Shown piece after piece: positions 51,669 to 60,401 of a stretch of DNA of 64,000 nt. This stretch comes from Bacteroidales bacterium (GTDB lineage Bacteria; Bacteroidota; Bacteroidia; Bacteroidales; F082). The DNA lies in contig CAAGIO010000023.1 in the NCBI GenBank assembly GCA_900769945.1, positions 93,682 through 157,681 on the forward strand. Direction: 5' to 3'. The stretch's first letter is position 1. The number at the start of each line of letters is the position of its first letter. A model generated the notes under the pieces. The model searched no databases. It was given only the letters and a program-made list of their open reading frames with translations, and was not told where the DNA came from. Both the position numbers and the translations under genes were made by a program.

Positions 51669-52476
51669 GACAGTAAACCATATCAAGTCAGTGACAGGTT
51701 CATTTGAGCCTGAGGTAGGCATTGTATTAGGCTCCGGATTAGGAGGATTAGCAGATTCCATTGATATTCAGTATTCTATCTCATACAAAGACATACCTAA
51801 CTTCCCTATTTCCACCGTTAAGGGACATGAGGGGAGGTTGCTTTTCGGCACTTTGAGTGGGAGAAGGGTGATAGCGATGCAGGGCAGGTTCCATTATTAC
51901 GAGGGGTACAGCACAAAAGAGGTGACATTCCCCATCAGGGTGATGAAGTATTTAGGTATCAAGCTGTTGATATTATCCAATGCGAGTGGCGGCATCAACC
52001 CGGCGTTCAAGGTGAGCGACATTATGTTCATCACTGACCACATCAACCTGTTACCTAATCCGCTGATTGGTCCTAATGACGACAGGATTGGGACACGATT
52101 CCCTGACATGAGTGAGCCTTACAACAAGAAGGTGCTTGCTTTTGCCGACGGCATTGCGAAAGAGTTAGGGATAGAAGTACAACACGGTGTTTATGTTGGT
52201 GACACGGGGCCATCATACGAGACGCCTTCCGAATACCATTACTACAGGGTTATTGGCGGCGACTGCGTTGGAATGTCAACGGTGCCCGAGGTCATCGTGG
52301 CGCGTCATTGCGGCCTTCCAGTCTTCGCCTTGTCGATAATCACTGACTTAGGCGGCAAAGACCTCGCCGTGACAGTGACACACGAGGAAGTGATAAACGC
52401 TGCCAACGTGGCGGAACCCAAGATATGCGCCATCTTAAAGGAGATGTTAAAACGTCTTGACGAAGTGGGGATATAA
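51649..52476 (+). CDS. Purine-nucleoside phosphorylase
   Basis: A trimeric-type (PNP class II/punA-like) enzyme of 275 residues that splits purine nucleosides with phosphate in salvage. It contains GIVLGSGLGG near 25-34, RFHYYEGYS near 82-90, LSNASGGINPAFKVSDIM near 108-125, and GPSYETPSEY and GVGMSTVPE-like residues (DCVGMSTVPEVIVA) that bind the base. The ATG at 51649 lies inside the lpxK end, so translation is coupled. Placing a purine salvage gene between two lipid A genes is odd, but such operons may simply be growth-linked. Confidence 0.94.
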   Translation: MLEKILETVNHIKSVTGSFEPEVGIVLGSGLGGLADSIDIQYSISYKDIPNFPISTVKGHEGRLLFGTLSGRRVIAMQGRFHYYEGYSTKEVTFPIRVMKYLGIKLLILSNASGGINPAFKVSDIMFITDHINLLPNPLIGPNDDRIGTRFPDMSEPYNKKVLAFADGIAKELGIEVQHGVYVGDTGPSYETPSEYHYYRVIGGDCVGMSTVPEVIVARHCGLPVFALSIITDLGGKDLAVTVTHEEVINAANVAEPKICAILKEMLKRLDEVGI

Positions 52477-52490
52477 CCAATACCATTTTG

Positions 52491-53252
52491 ATGAAGAAGG
52501 TTTATTTCATTACAGACTTCCATTTCGGAGTGCCCACGTTGGACGACTCTCATAAGAGAGAACGTATGCTTGTGACCTTCCTCAACTCCATCAAAGTCAA
52601 TTGCGAAGCGTTGTTCCTCATGGGAGACCTCTTCGACTTCTGGTTTGAGTACAAGACCGCCATTCCCAAAGGATATGCGCGTCTGCTCGGTAAACTTGCC
52701 GAATATGTTGACGACGGGATACCCGTGCACCTTTTCGCCGGCAACCACGACTTATGGACGTTCTCGTACCTGCAAGAGGAGATAGGCGTCATTGTGCATA
52801 GAGAGCCGGAGATAATGACATTGAAAGGCAAGAGGTTCTTCCTTGTTCATGGTGACGGGCGCGGACCGGGCGACAACGGCTACAAATTCCTGAAAAAGGT
52901 CTTCGAGTGCCGTTTCAACCAGTTCCTCTTCCGCCTCCTCCACCCCGACTTAGGCATTAAGATTGCATTAGGTTGGTCGCACAACCACCGTATCAAAAAA
53001 CTCGAAAAAGAAGCCAAGAGTAACTATTACTCTATTATCGAAGAAACAAGGCTATACAAATACGCCGAGAGCGAGTACGAGAAAGACAGCTCTATCGACT
53101 ATTTCATCTTCGGACACCAGCATAAGGCAATGCAGTATAAAACAGGGCGACACGCGTTGACGACCGTCGTAGGCAACTGGATTCGCGACTTCAACTATGC
53201 TGAGTTTGACGGCGAAAACGTATCATTATTAGAATACAAACAATCACAATAA
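52491..53252 (+). CDS. lpxH: UDP-2,3-diacylglucosamine diphosphatase
   Basis: LpxH hydrolyses UDP-2,3-diacyl-GlcN to lipid X in lipid A synthesis at the inner membrane. From ATG 52491 it has 253 residues; the three bases before are TTG, an unlikely start. The calcineurin-like metal motifs are DFHFG (9-13), GDLFDFWFEY (near 45), GNHD (near 83), HGDG and FGHQH (near 207). It is a close relative of the E. coli enzyme rather than LpxI or LpxG. It follows PNP by 14 bp. Confidence 0.9.
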   Translation: MKKVYFITDFHFGVPTLDDSHKRERMLVTFLNSIKVNCEALFLMGDLFDFWFEYKTAIPKGYARLLGKLAEYVDDGIPVHLFAGNHDLWTFSYLQEEIGVIVHREPEIMTLKGKRFFLVHGDGRGPGDNGYKFLKKVFECRFNQFLFRLLHPDLGIKIALGWSHNHRIKKLEKEAKSNYYSIIEETRLYKYAESEYEKDSSIDYFIFGHQHKAMQYKTGRHALTTVVGNWIRDFNYAEFDGENVSLLEYKQSQ

Positions 53253-53260
53253 ACATTAAC

Positions 53261-54622
53261 ATGGAAAACATCAAGAACTACATCAAAGAAAACGAGAATC
53301 GTTTCTTAGAGGAACTTTTCGGATTAATCAGAATCCCATCTATCAGCTCAGAATCGGCGCACAAGCCTGACATGATAAGAGCCGCTGAATATTGGCGAGA
53401 CAGCATTCTTGCCGCCGGCGCCGACAAGGCCGAGGTGATGCCAACGGAAGGCAACCCCATCGTCTATGGCGAGAAAATCATCGACAAGGCTCTCCCAACA
53501 GTGTTAGTATATGGACATTACGACGTGATGCCTGTTGACCCGATAGAGCTTTGGGAGACAGACCCTTTTGAGCCGGTAATAAAAGACGGTAAGATATGGG
53601 CTCGCGGTGCCGATGACGACAAAGGGCAGGCCTTCATGCATGCAAAGGCTTTTGAGACGATGGTGAAGACCAACACCCTGCCTTGCAACGTCAAGTTCAT
53701 GCTTGAGGGCGAAGAGGAGATTGGATCGGGCAGCCTCTCGAAATGGATAGAGGAATACAAGGACCTCGTAAAAGCCGACGTCATTCTCGTGTCAGACACA
53801 AGCATGATTGCGCGCGATGTGCCTTCAATCACTACAGGTCTGCGCGGCCTCGCCTATTGGGAGGTGGAGGTGACCGGACCTAATGCCGACCTTCACTCCG
53901 GACTCTTCGGCGGCGCAGTAGCCAACCCACTGAACACCCTTTGCGAGATGGTTGCCGGCGTGATGGATAAGAACAACCATATCACCATACCTCACTTCTA
54001 CGATGACGTGGTGGAGTCGTCAGCTCTTGAACGCGAGATGCTCAACAAGGCACCATACGACGAGGAGGCTTTCAAAGCATCATTAGGCGTCAAAGCTTTA
54101 CGTGGCGAAGAAGGCTACACCAAGATAGAAAGAACAGGCATACGTCCAACATTCGACCTCTGCGGCATCTGGGGCGGCTACACCGGAGAAGGCTCAAAGA
54201 CAGTGCTCCCTTCAAAGGCTTACGCCAAGATTTCTTGCCGCCTCGTCCCTAACCAAGACCATGAGAAGATTGGCAGACTCTTTAAAGAATATTTTGAAAG
54301 CATAGCCCCAGAATATGTCACCGTGAAGGTCAAAACACTCCACGGCGGAGAAGCCTACGGCTGCCCAATAGAAGTACCGGCATACAAAGCCGCTGAACAA
54401 GCCTATCTCGACACCTACGGCACACTGCCTATCCCAATGCGTAGCGGTGGCTCTATCCCGATTATCGCTCGCTTCGAGAAAGTGCTGGGAATCAAATCAA
54501 TACTCATGGGATTCGGCCTCGGCTCCGACGCCATCCACTCCCCTAACGAGAACTATCCTTTAGAACAGTTCTTCAAAGGCATTGAAACAATAATCGCTTT
54601 CTATAAACATTTCGCTAAATAA
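53261..54622 (+). CDS. M20 family dipeptidase (zinc)
   Basis: A 453-residue cytoplasmic metallopeptidase. The zinc ligands are in YGHYDVMPVDP (H86, with D88 as the catalytic aspartate), ARGADDDKGQ (D119) and EGEEEIGSG (the general-base Glu and a ligand near 153). The middle third is the dimerisation lid domain, and C-terminal HSPNENYPLEQF carries the last His. The family includes carnosinase-like peptidases that cut short peptides. It is the last gene of the lpxK operon, 8 bp after lpxH, before a good terminator. Confidence 0.94.
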   Translation: MENIKNYIKENENRFLEELFGLIRIPSISSESAHKPDMIRAAEYWRDSILAAGADKAEVMPTEGNPIVYGEKIIDKALPTVLVYGHYDVMPVDPIELWETDPFEPVIKDGKIWARGADDDKGQAFMHAKAFETMVKTNTLPCNVKFMLEGEEEIGSGSLSKWIEEYKDLVKADVILVSDTSMIARDVPSITTGLRGLAYWEVEVTGPNADLHSGLFGGAVANPLNTLCEMVAGVMDKNNHITIPHFYDDVVESSALEREMLNKAPYDEEAFKASLGVKALRGEEGYTKIERTGIRPTFDLCGIWGGYTGEGSKTVLPSKAYAKISCRLVPNQDHEKIGRLFKEYFESIAPEYVTVKVKTLHGGEAYGCPIEVPAYKAAEQAYLDTYGTLPIPMRSGGSIPIIARFEKVLGIKSILMGFGLGSDAIHSPNENYPLEQFFKGIETIIAFYKHFAK

Positions 54623-54643
54623 TTAACATTCTATTTACATTAG

Positions 54644-54677
54644 GCTGCCTGACAATAATGTGTTAGGCAGCTTTTTT
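54644..54677 (+). terminator. Terminator of the lpxK-PNP-lpxH-M20 operon
   Basis: An 11-bp stem (54644-54654 with 54661-54671, one G-U pair) closes an ATAATG loop, and the T-run TTTTTT follows. Confidence 0.88.
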
Positions 54678-54852
54678 ATTAACCTTTTTTAAAATTAAGT
54701 TAACTTTAAGACATATAATCATCTCTCACAAAAAAAATGCGCACATAAACAAAAACTCAAACAAATATATTTTATTAGCATTTTAACACAGTCCTCCATT
54801 AAAGGTAACATCTCCTTGAAATAAAACAATTGCACACATTAAAAAAAAAACA

Positions 54853-54860
54853 TATTTTTG
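54853..54860 (+). promoter_or_regulatory. -7 element before a small ORF
   Basis: TATTTTTG fits TAnnTTTG and ends 16 bp before the ATG of the 68-residue ORF at 54877. It could also drive the lipoprotein gene 330 bp downstream. Confidence 0.4.
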
Positions 54861-54876
54861 CAAAAAATGCAATCAA

Positions 54877-55083
54877 ATGAAGGAAACAGCATTAAAATAC
54901 AATAACTTACACTTCCAACATCATATAGGAGATATTTGCGCCAAAAGCGTTGTAAATGCTATTCCAAAGACAATAAAACATGCGCTCTCAATTATTCAAA
55001 AAAAAACATTCACAATAGGTATTGAAAGCAAAGCATACAGCATCGTCAATATCCACATTCTAAAAAAGAACAAATTCATCTAA
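54877..55083 (+). CDS. Possible small protein, 68 residues
   Basis: A short ORF with a -7 element 16 bp upstream and no other gene competing for it. The translation is basic (many Lys and His), with no signal peptide or recognised motif. It may be a real small gene, a leader to the lipoprotein message that starts about 100 bp later, or chance. I do not recognise it. Confidence 0.3.
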   Translation: MKETALKYNNLHFQHHIGDICAKSVVNAIPKTIKHALSIIQKKTFTIGIESKAYSIVNIHILKKNKFI

Positions 55084-55187
55084 ATACGGTCTCTCATTTC
55101 GTATCATGCTAATATAAGAAATGAGAAGTCGTATCACAAAAATTCAAAACAAATACTAATTTCATTATTAATTAAAATTATATTATC

Positions 55188-56090
55188 ATGAAAAAGTTCT
55201 GTAAAATAGCATTAATTGCAGTATTTCTACTCGTATTGGCCGGCTGCAACAAAAAAGAAAATGTCGCCCTAAGAGAACTAAGTATTAATGACTATGAGAT
55301 GATCGATAAAATATTAGAATCAGGAGACGAAGGGATACCACTTCCTGAAGGCAGTATAGTAAGAAAAGACGCAAATAAGACTTACACTATCACTTTACCC
55401 CAAGGATACACATACGTTGTAAGAAAATACGGTGAGCGTTCGATAACAGAGGAGCAAGTAATAGGTGTAAAATGCGAATGCACTGAAGGAAGCGATTGTT
55501 CGCCATTCTCCTTCGATGGCAGTTTCTATTGTATTGTAAACAATGGCTGCTATGTTTGCCAAAAAACATTATTAATGAGCAATAACAGAGGCGCCAACCA
55601 AGAGGTTGAGTTGCTTGGATTAATCAACAGAAATGCAGGCATCACACTCGTATGTGAGGAAAGCGTACCTGTGACAAAAGACTTTATCATTAACGCTTCA
55701 GACCTTATCCGGGGCAAAGAGGTGATTCACGCCAACGCTTTCGAGGAATTATTTGAGATAGAAGATATTAGAGAAATGTGCAAGATAATTGGAGAGAAAA
55801 AAGAGGAATCAGGGCTCGAACCAAATGTGTTGGCATACATGAATTTCTACGGCAATGTTGCAGCAGTTCCGATGTACATTGAGGAAGGAAAGTGCATATA
55901 TCAAGATGGAGACAAAGAATATTTTGCAATGACTGTACCGGGTGCGCCAGATAAGAAACCCGAATGCCATTGTGAGGATAACAGCAGAGGCGGTTGTGAG
56001 CTAAAAACAGCAACCATACCATTTTTAGGAACTGGATATTTATGTAAATCAGACGGTTGCAAATCATGCTCACTAATATTCAACAATTGA
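55188..56090 (+). CDS. Cys-rich lipoprotein with duplicated six-cysteine motif
   Basis: A 300-residue lipoprotein of unknown family. The signal peptide is 1-19 with lipobox LAGC (Cys20). Two halves carry matching cysteine sets: C96, C98, C104, C115, C121, C124 (C-x-C-x5-C-x10-C-x5-C-x2-C) and C260, C262, C270, C286, C291, C294 (C-x-C-x7-C-x15-C-x4-C-x2-C). The protein probably arose by duplication. The cysteines could form disulfides or bind metals. The copy is intact, with no operon partner apart from the small ORF upstream. Position near dsbD is suggestive but not proof of a shared role. Confidence 0.7.
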   Translation: MKKFCKIALIAVFLLVLAGCNKKENVALRELSINDYEMIDKILESGDEGIPLPEGSIVRKDANKTYTITLPQGYTYVVRKYGERSITEEQVIGVKCECTEGSDCSPFSFDGSFYCIVNNGCYVCQKTLLMSNNRGANQEVELLGLINRNAGITLVCEESVPVTKDFIINASDLIRGKEVIHANAFEELFEIEDIREMCKIIGEKKEESGLEPNVLAYMNFYGNVAAVPMYIEEGKCIYQDGDKEYFAMTVPGAPDKKPECHCEDNSRGGCELKTATIPFLGTGYLCKSDGCKSCSLIFNN

Positions 56091-56308
56091 GTATTGTGAT
56101 ATGAAGATATACACAAAGAGCAAACAGAAAAGAGCGGTGGGTTAAGTTGTCGATGTTCAATAGGTTGGAGAATGGTAGTATAAGGTAAACATTTGCATGC
56201 TTGGTGCCGCCATCATGAGCCTTTCATTTCTGTTTTTAAGGAAGATGAACCCGCTGAATGTTGTTGTTGGAGAGTAAGCAACAGAAAAATATAAGATACC
56301 AAAAGAAT

Positions 56309-56336
56309 GTCGCCGGTTCGCAAGCGAACCGGCGAC
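56309..56336 (-). terminator. Terminator behind dsbD
   Basis: A perfect 13-bp stem (56309-56321 with 56324-56336) closed by a 2-base AA loop in the + strand, GC-rich, lies 24 bp beyond the dsbD stop. Leftward the sequence continues ATTCTTTTGG. Confidence 0.7.
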
Positions 56337-56359
56337 AAAAACAATTATGAGAAGTGATA

Positions 56360-58405
56360 CTATTCGTTAATGTTTCTCACGGAGACACCATTTTTAAAGT
56401 TCTCTAATCCCTGTTGCAGGAATTTCACGAAAGCGTCCTTATCGAGGTCGTAAGCGCGAGGATCGACGAGGAGCTCGCCATTATGACCCATCAGGCAGTA
56501 ATAAGGTTGAGCGTTTGTGTTGAACTTTGAGATTTGGAAGTCGGCATATTTACGTCCGATGGTCTTCTTTGTCTTGCCATCGCCACCGACGACCCATTCT
56601 TCTTCCGGGAGTTTTGTCTTGTCATCTACATAGAGGGCTACGATGATATAGTCTTCGCGTAACATCTTGAGGACGCGAGGGTCGCTCCAGACGTTTGCCT
56701 CCATTTCGCGGCAGTTGACGCAGCCGTGGCCGGTGAAGTCAACATAAATAGGTTTGTTTTGAGCCTTTGCGCAAGCGAGGGCCTGTTCATAGTCGAAATA
56801 ACCTTTGAGACCGTGAGGAAGATGGAACTTATCAGCGAAACGTGGTTCCTCGCACAAAGCGGCGACAGGCTTTGTCTCTGTCACAGACTGTGTTGCAGGA
56901 ACATTCTTCACATTCAGCTGGATATAGTCGATAATCTTGTCTGCGTTTTCCTGATTGATACGTCTGAGGTCGAAATCGAGGGTCTGTTGTGGAGGCAGAT
57001 AACCTGACAGAGCCTTAAGAGGAGCGCCCCACATGCCAGGAATCATATAGACAACAAAGGTAAAGCAAATAATACTAAGGACGAGACGGCCGACGCCTAA
57101 TGACTCGACATCGCTATCATTCTTGAACTTAATCTTACCGAGGAGGTAGAAGCCGAGGAGAGCGAAGCACACAATCCAAACGCCGAGATAAACCTCACGG
57201 TCGAGAATGCCCCAGTGGTAAGTCTGGTCAGCGACGCTTAAGAACTTGAAGCCGAGGGCGACCTCAACGAAACCGAGGATGACTTTCACTGTGTTAAGCC
57301 AGCCGCCGCTCTTTGGGAGGTTCTTCAGCATTGATGGGAACAAAGCGAACAATGCGAATGGTAATGCGAAGGTGCAGGCGTAGCAGAACATTGTGAGGAT
57401 TGGGGTCCAGAACTCACCTGATGTTGACTTGATAAGGACAGAGCCCACGATAGGACCTGTACAAGCGAATGACACGAGGACGAGAGTGAGAGCCATGAAG
57501 AACACTCCGGCAAGACCTTTCTTCTCTGTATTTGAGTCACTCTTGTTGACGAGCTTGCTTGGAAGGACAATCTCGAAAGCACCAAAGAAAGATGCAGCGA
57601 AGACCATAAACACAATGAAGAAGATGATATTTGGCAACCAGTGTGTTGACAACCAGTTGAATATGTCGCCTGTGACGCTGTCGCCACCGAATATCCAAGT
57701 CACCATGATAATGATAGCGATAGGCAAGGTGTAAAGTAACACGATGAAGATGAAGTACATGATAGCTTTGAAACGACCGGCGGCCTTATTCTCGCTTCCG
57801 TGCAAGAAGAAAGACACCGTCATAGGAATCATTGGGAACACGCATGGTGTCAACAATGCAGCGAGACCCCACATGATTGCCTGAAGAATCATTCCGAGAA
57901 GGCTGTCGCCACCCGCCTCTTCAGTATCACTTGCCATCACGCTGCCGTCACCAAGGCTAACCTCGAACTCCACAGGTGTTGGCGGGAGGCACTGACCATC
58001 GTTGCATACCATGAACTCAACCTCTCCCTTGACCGTAACAGGCTCTTTTCCAAGAACCTTGACCTTCTGTGTGAAAATTGCCTCTTTCTCGAAAAACTTA
58101 AGGTCCATATCAAACACAGCATCATGAAGAACGGTGCCAGCCGACTCTACAACCTCACCAACTCTCTCATAACCATTGACTTCATTGAAATAAAATGTTG
58201 TAGGAACAGGACCTCCATCAGGTATGTTCTGTGAATAAGTATGCCATCCAGCCTCGATCTCGGCCTTGAAAATGACATTGTACTCATTGTTGCCTAATGA
58301 CTCAGATGAAAAACTCCAATGAACAGGGTCATAAATCTGTCCAAACGACAACATTGGCAGCATCATCGCAAAAAACGTTACTAACGTAAATGTAAGTTTT
58401 CTCAT
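56360..58405 (-). CDS. Thiol:disulfide interchange protein DsbD-like
   Basis: A 681-residue reductant exporter. A signal peptide covers about 1-22. An N-terminal periplasmic DsbD-alpha-type domain spans about 25-160. Eight hydrophobic segments (170-480) form the CcdA/DsbD transmembrane core, starting GLAALLTPCVFPMIPMTV with the first redox Cys. The C-terminal thioredoxin domain carries GHGCVNC near 560-565. It passes electrons from cytoplasmic thioredoxin to periplasmic partners. The E. coli protein is shorter (about 565 residues); this longer form fits the Bacteroidota cytochrome c biogenesis/thioredoxin fusion group. A CATATTTG element, one base off consensus, lies upstream. It has no operon partner. 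Confidence 0.92.
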   Translation of the reverse strand: MRKLTFTLVTFFAMMLPMLSFGQIYDPVHWSFSSESLGNNEYNVIFKAEIEAGWHTYSQNIPDGGPVPTTFYFNEVNGYERVGEVVESAGTVLHDAVFDMDLKFFEKEAIFTQKVKVLGKEPVTVKGEVEFMVCNDGQCLPPTPVEFEVSLGDGSVMASDTEEAGGDSLLGMILQAIMWGLAALLTPCVFPMIPMTVSFFLHGSENKAAGRFKAIMYFIFIVLLYTLPIAIIIMVTWIFGGDSVTGDIFNWLSTHWLPNIIFFIVFMVFAASFFGAFEIVLPSKLVNKSDSNTEKKGLAGVFFMALTLVLVSFACTGPIVGSVLIKSTSGEFWTPILTMFCYACTFALPFALFALFPSMLKNLPKSGGWLNTVKVILGFVEVALGFKFLSVADQTYHWGILDREVYLGVWIVCFALLGFYLLGKIKFKNDSDVESLGVGRLVLSIICFTFVVYMIPGMWGAPLKALSGYLPPQQTLDFDLRRINQENADKIIDYIQLNVKNVPATQSVTETKPVAALCEEPRFADKFHLPHGLKGYFDYEQALACAKAQNKPIYVDFTGHGCVNCREMEANVWSDPRVLKMLREDYIIVALYVDDKTKLPEEEWVVGGDGKTKKTIGRKYADFQISKFNTNAQPYYCLMGHNGELLVDPRAYDLDKDAFVKFLQQGLENFKNGVSVRNINE

Positions 58406-58481
58406 AGTTAATTAAAATTCAATTAGTTATATTTTTTTACTAAAATTTTTTTCTGACTGCAAATATGCAAATTTTTTTCAA

Positions 58482-59771
58482 TCATTCTAAATTAATTTGA
58501 CATACCCTTGATGTTTTCTCTGTAATCTTGAATCTGTCATCAATTCTCCTTCCTACAACCCATACAATTGTACCTTTATTATCAATCATTATCCATGTAT
58601 TTTTCTTCTCAAAGGTCGTCAATCCGATGTCATTAAAAAAATCAGAAACAAGTTTTGAGCCTCGTAATCCCAAAGGTCTAAACCTGTCGGCGTTCTGCCA
58701 TCTCCGAAGCGACAATGGCAGCGATAACTTATCAGCATCAAGCTGCGCCATGTCGCAATTATTTTTATCTATTACAAATCCGCCATCTCTTTCGAGTATT
58801 GTCATCTTAATCTCAGGGACACTTTCATCAGTCACTATAGGAAAGATTTCCACATCATTCTTCTCCACAACTAATTGATAATCATTAGAAAAGAAAGATT
58901 TACCTGCGGAAGACGACATCGCAGCACATATTGATTCACATTGTGAGAAAGAGAATCCGAAGTCTCTAATCCATTCAAAAAGAAGCTGTATATTAGTGTC
59001 AGTCATCGTGCCATCTTCACCCCAAAAGACATCTTTCGAAACAGAGTGCAATACGCCGCGCACATCTTCAACAGCCTTGAGTTTCTCCTTTATCAGCGAC
59101 CTATACAGTTGATTCTCAGAGCAAAGGCAATCGATGGAGAACAGCATTCTGTTTCGGGCGTCAGTCTTAACATCATCAAGGACAGGAAGAAGAAGGTGAC
59201 GAATCTTATTTCTAAAATAAATCGTCTCATTATTTGTGTGGTCCTCGCGCCATTGGATACTGTTTTTCAAGGCGAAAGAAAGAATCTCATCTCTCGAAGC
59301 CCATAGCAACGGACGGAGATAGATGCCGTTTCTTGGCTGCATAGCTTTCAGACCTTTGATACCGGAGCCGCGTAACAGGTTGATAAAGAACGTCTCTATC
59401 TGGTCATCAGCGTGATGGGCCACGGCCACATTGTCGAAGCCGAGGCTTTCAAACCAAGAATAACGGAGCTCTCGGGCAGCCATCTCAACAGAAAGCTTAT
59501 GGTTATCAGCGTATTGTAAGGTATCAAAGTGTTTTACAAAAAGAGTCACCCCTACTTTATCGGCAAAAGCGCGCACGAAAGCCTCGTCGCCGTCCGACTC
59601 TTCACCACGAAGATGGAAGTTGCAGTGTGCGAAAGAGACGTCATAGCCGCAACGCAGCATTAGTGTCGCGAGGACCATAGAGTCAACGCCGCCGCTCAAT
59701 GCCACGAGGACCTTATCACCTTTAGAAAGAAGATGATGCGAGACAAGATACTTCTTAAACCGTTCAACCAT
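58482..59771 (-). CDS. tilS: tRNA(Ile)-lysidine synthase
   Basis: TilS adds lysine to C34 of tRNA-Ile(CAU) using ATP. From ATG 59771 it has 429 residues; an in-frame TTG at 59780 is a weak alternative. The PP-loop LSGGVDSM lies at 25-32. A further motif is AHHADDQIETFFINLLRGSGIKGLKAM near 120, and the C-terminal domain ends around LRRWQNADRFRPLGLRGSKLVSDFFND. It is the last gene of a four-gene leftward operon. This enzyme is essential where no ATA-reading tRNA exists. Confidence 0.95.
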   Translation of the reverse strand: MVERFKKYLVSHHLLSKGDKVLVALSGGVDSMVLATLMLRCGYDVSFAHCNFHLRGEESDGDEAFVRAFADKVGVTLFVKHFDTLQYADNHKLSVEMAARELRYSWFESLGFDNVAVAHHADDQIETFFINLLRGSGIKGLKAMQPRNGIYLRPLLWASRDEILSFALKNSIQWREDHTNNETIYFRNKIRHLLLPVLDDVKTDARNRMLFSIDCLCSENQLYRSLIKEKLKAVEDVRGVLHSVSKDVFWGEDGTMTDTNIQLLFEWIRDFGFSFSQCESICAAMSSSAGKSFFSNDYQLVVEKNDVEIFPIVTDESVPEIKMTILERDGGFVIDKNNCDMAQLDADKLSLPLSLRRWQNADRFRPLGLRGSKLVSDFFNDIGLTTFEKKNTWIMIDNKGTIVWVVGRRIDDRFKITEKTSRVCQINLE

Positions 59772-59789
59772 AAGTATCAATAAGTTAGG

Positions 59790-60401
59790 CTATCTATAGA
59801 ACTTCAGCCAGACTATCAGGAAGCCTATCGCCAAGCCAACGACGGCACAGATAGAGTACCACATCAGCTTCTTCAACGGAGATTCCTCCTCAATTATCTC
59901 ATCAATAACCTTACGTGGAATGATGTCGCCAACCAACACCTCTTCCTTCTCCTCACCCACCGTTATCTCAGGCTCATCGAACACCATCTGCGAGTCCTTC
60001 ACCTTCTTTGCCTTTCCAACGAACTTATACTCAACACAATAGTTGTTCTCAAGCAAAATAAACACCGACACATCATCGCCAGAAATCTCGTTTACGAAAA
60101 TCTTCGCCCTCCTACCATAGTTCTGCTTGAGGAGAATCTCGTTGTCATCGACAGTGATGTAAGCCACCACCGGCTCAGGCCCTTCAGTCTTCCCAACAGC
60201 AGTGTTAAGATATGTCACTAAAAGGCTCACCGCCAACGAGCTTAAATCGTCATGCAACCCGATGATGACACTATTATCATGATTCTCAAAGAACCAGAAA
60301 CTCACCTCTGGATTAAAAGAATGCGGATAAAGCTTCACCCACTCCTTTACTAATCCTATAACCTCCTTTTGCGAGAGTCCTCTTACTTTAATATAATCCA
60401 T
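59790..60401 (-). CDS. Tail-anchored hypothetical protein, 203 residues
   Basis: I do not recognise a family. The N-terminal ~170 residues form a soluble alpha/beta domain (MDYIKVRGLSQKEVIGLVKE...). A Glu-rich linker (EEKEEVLVGDIIPRKVIDEIIEEESP) leads to a single C-terminal membrane segment (LMWYSICAVVGLAIGFLIVWL) near the end, so it is tail-anchored with its bulk in the cytoplasm. Its start shares one base with the stop of the T9SS gene (60401), and tilS follows 18 bp later. The linkage suggests coexpression rather than known function. Confidence 0.6.
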   Translation of the reverse strand: MDYIKVRGLSQKEVIGLVKEWVKLYPHSFNPEVSFWFFENHDNSVIIGLHDDLSSLAVSLLVTYLNTAVGKTEGPEPVVAYITVDDNEILLKQNYGRRAKIFVNEISGDDVSVFILLENNYCVEYKFVGKAKKVKDSQMVFDEPEITVGEEKEEVLVGDIIPRKVIDEIIEEESPLKKLMWYSICAVVGLAIGFLIVWLKFYR

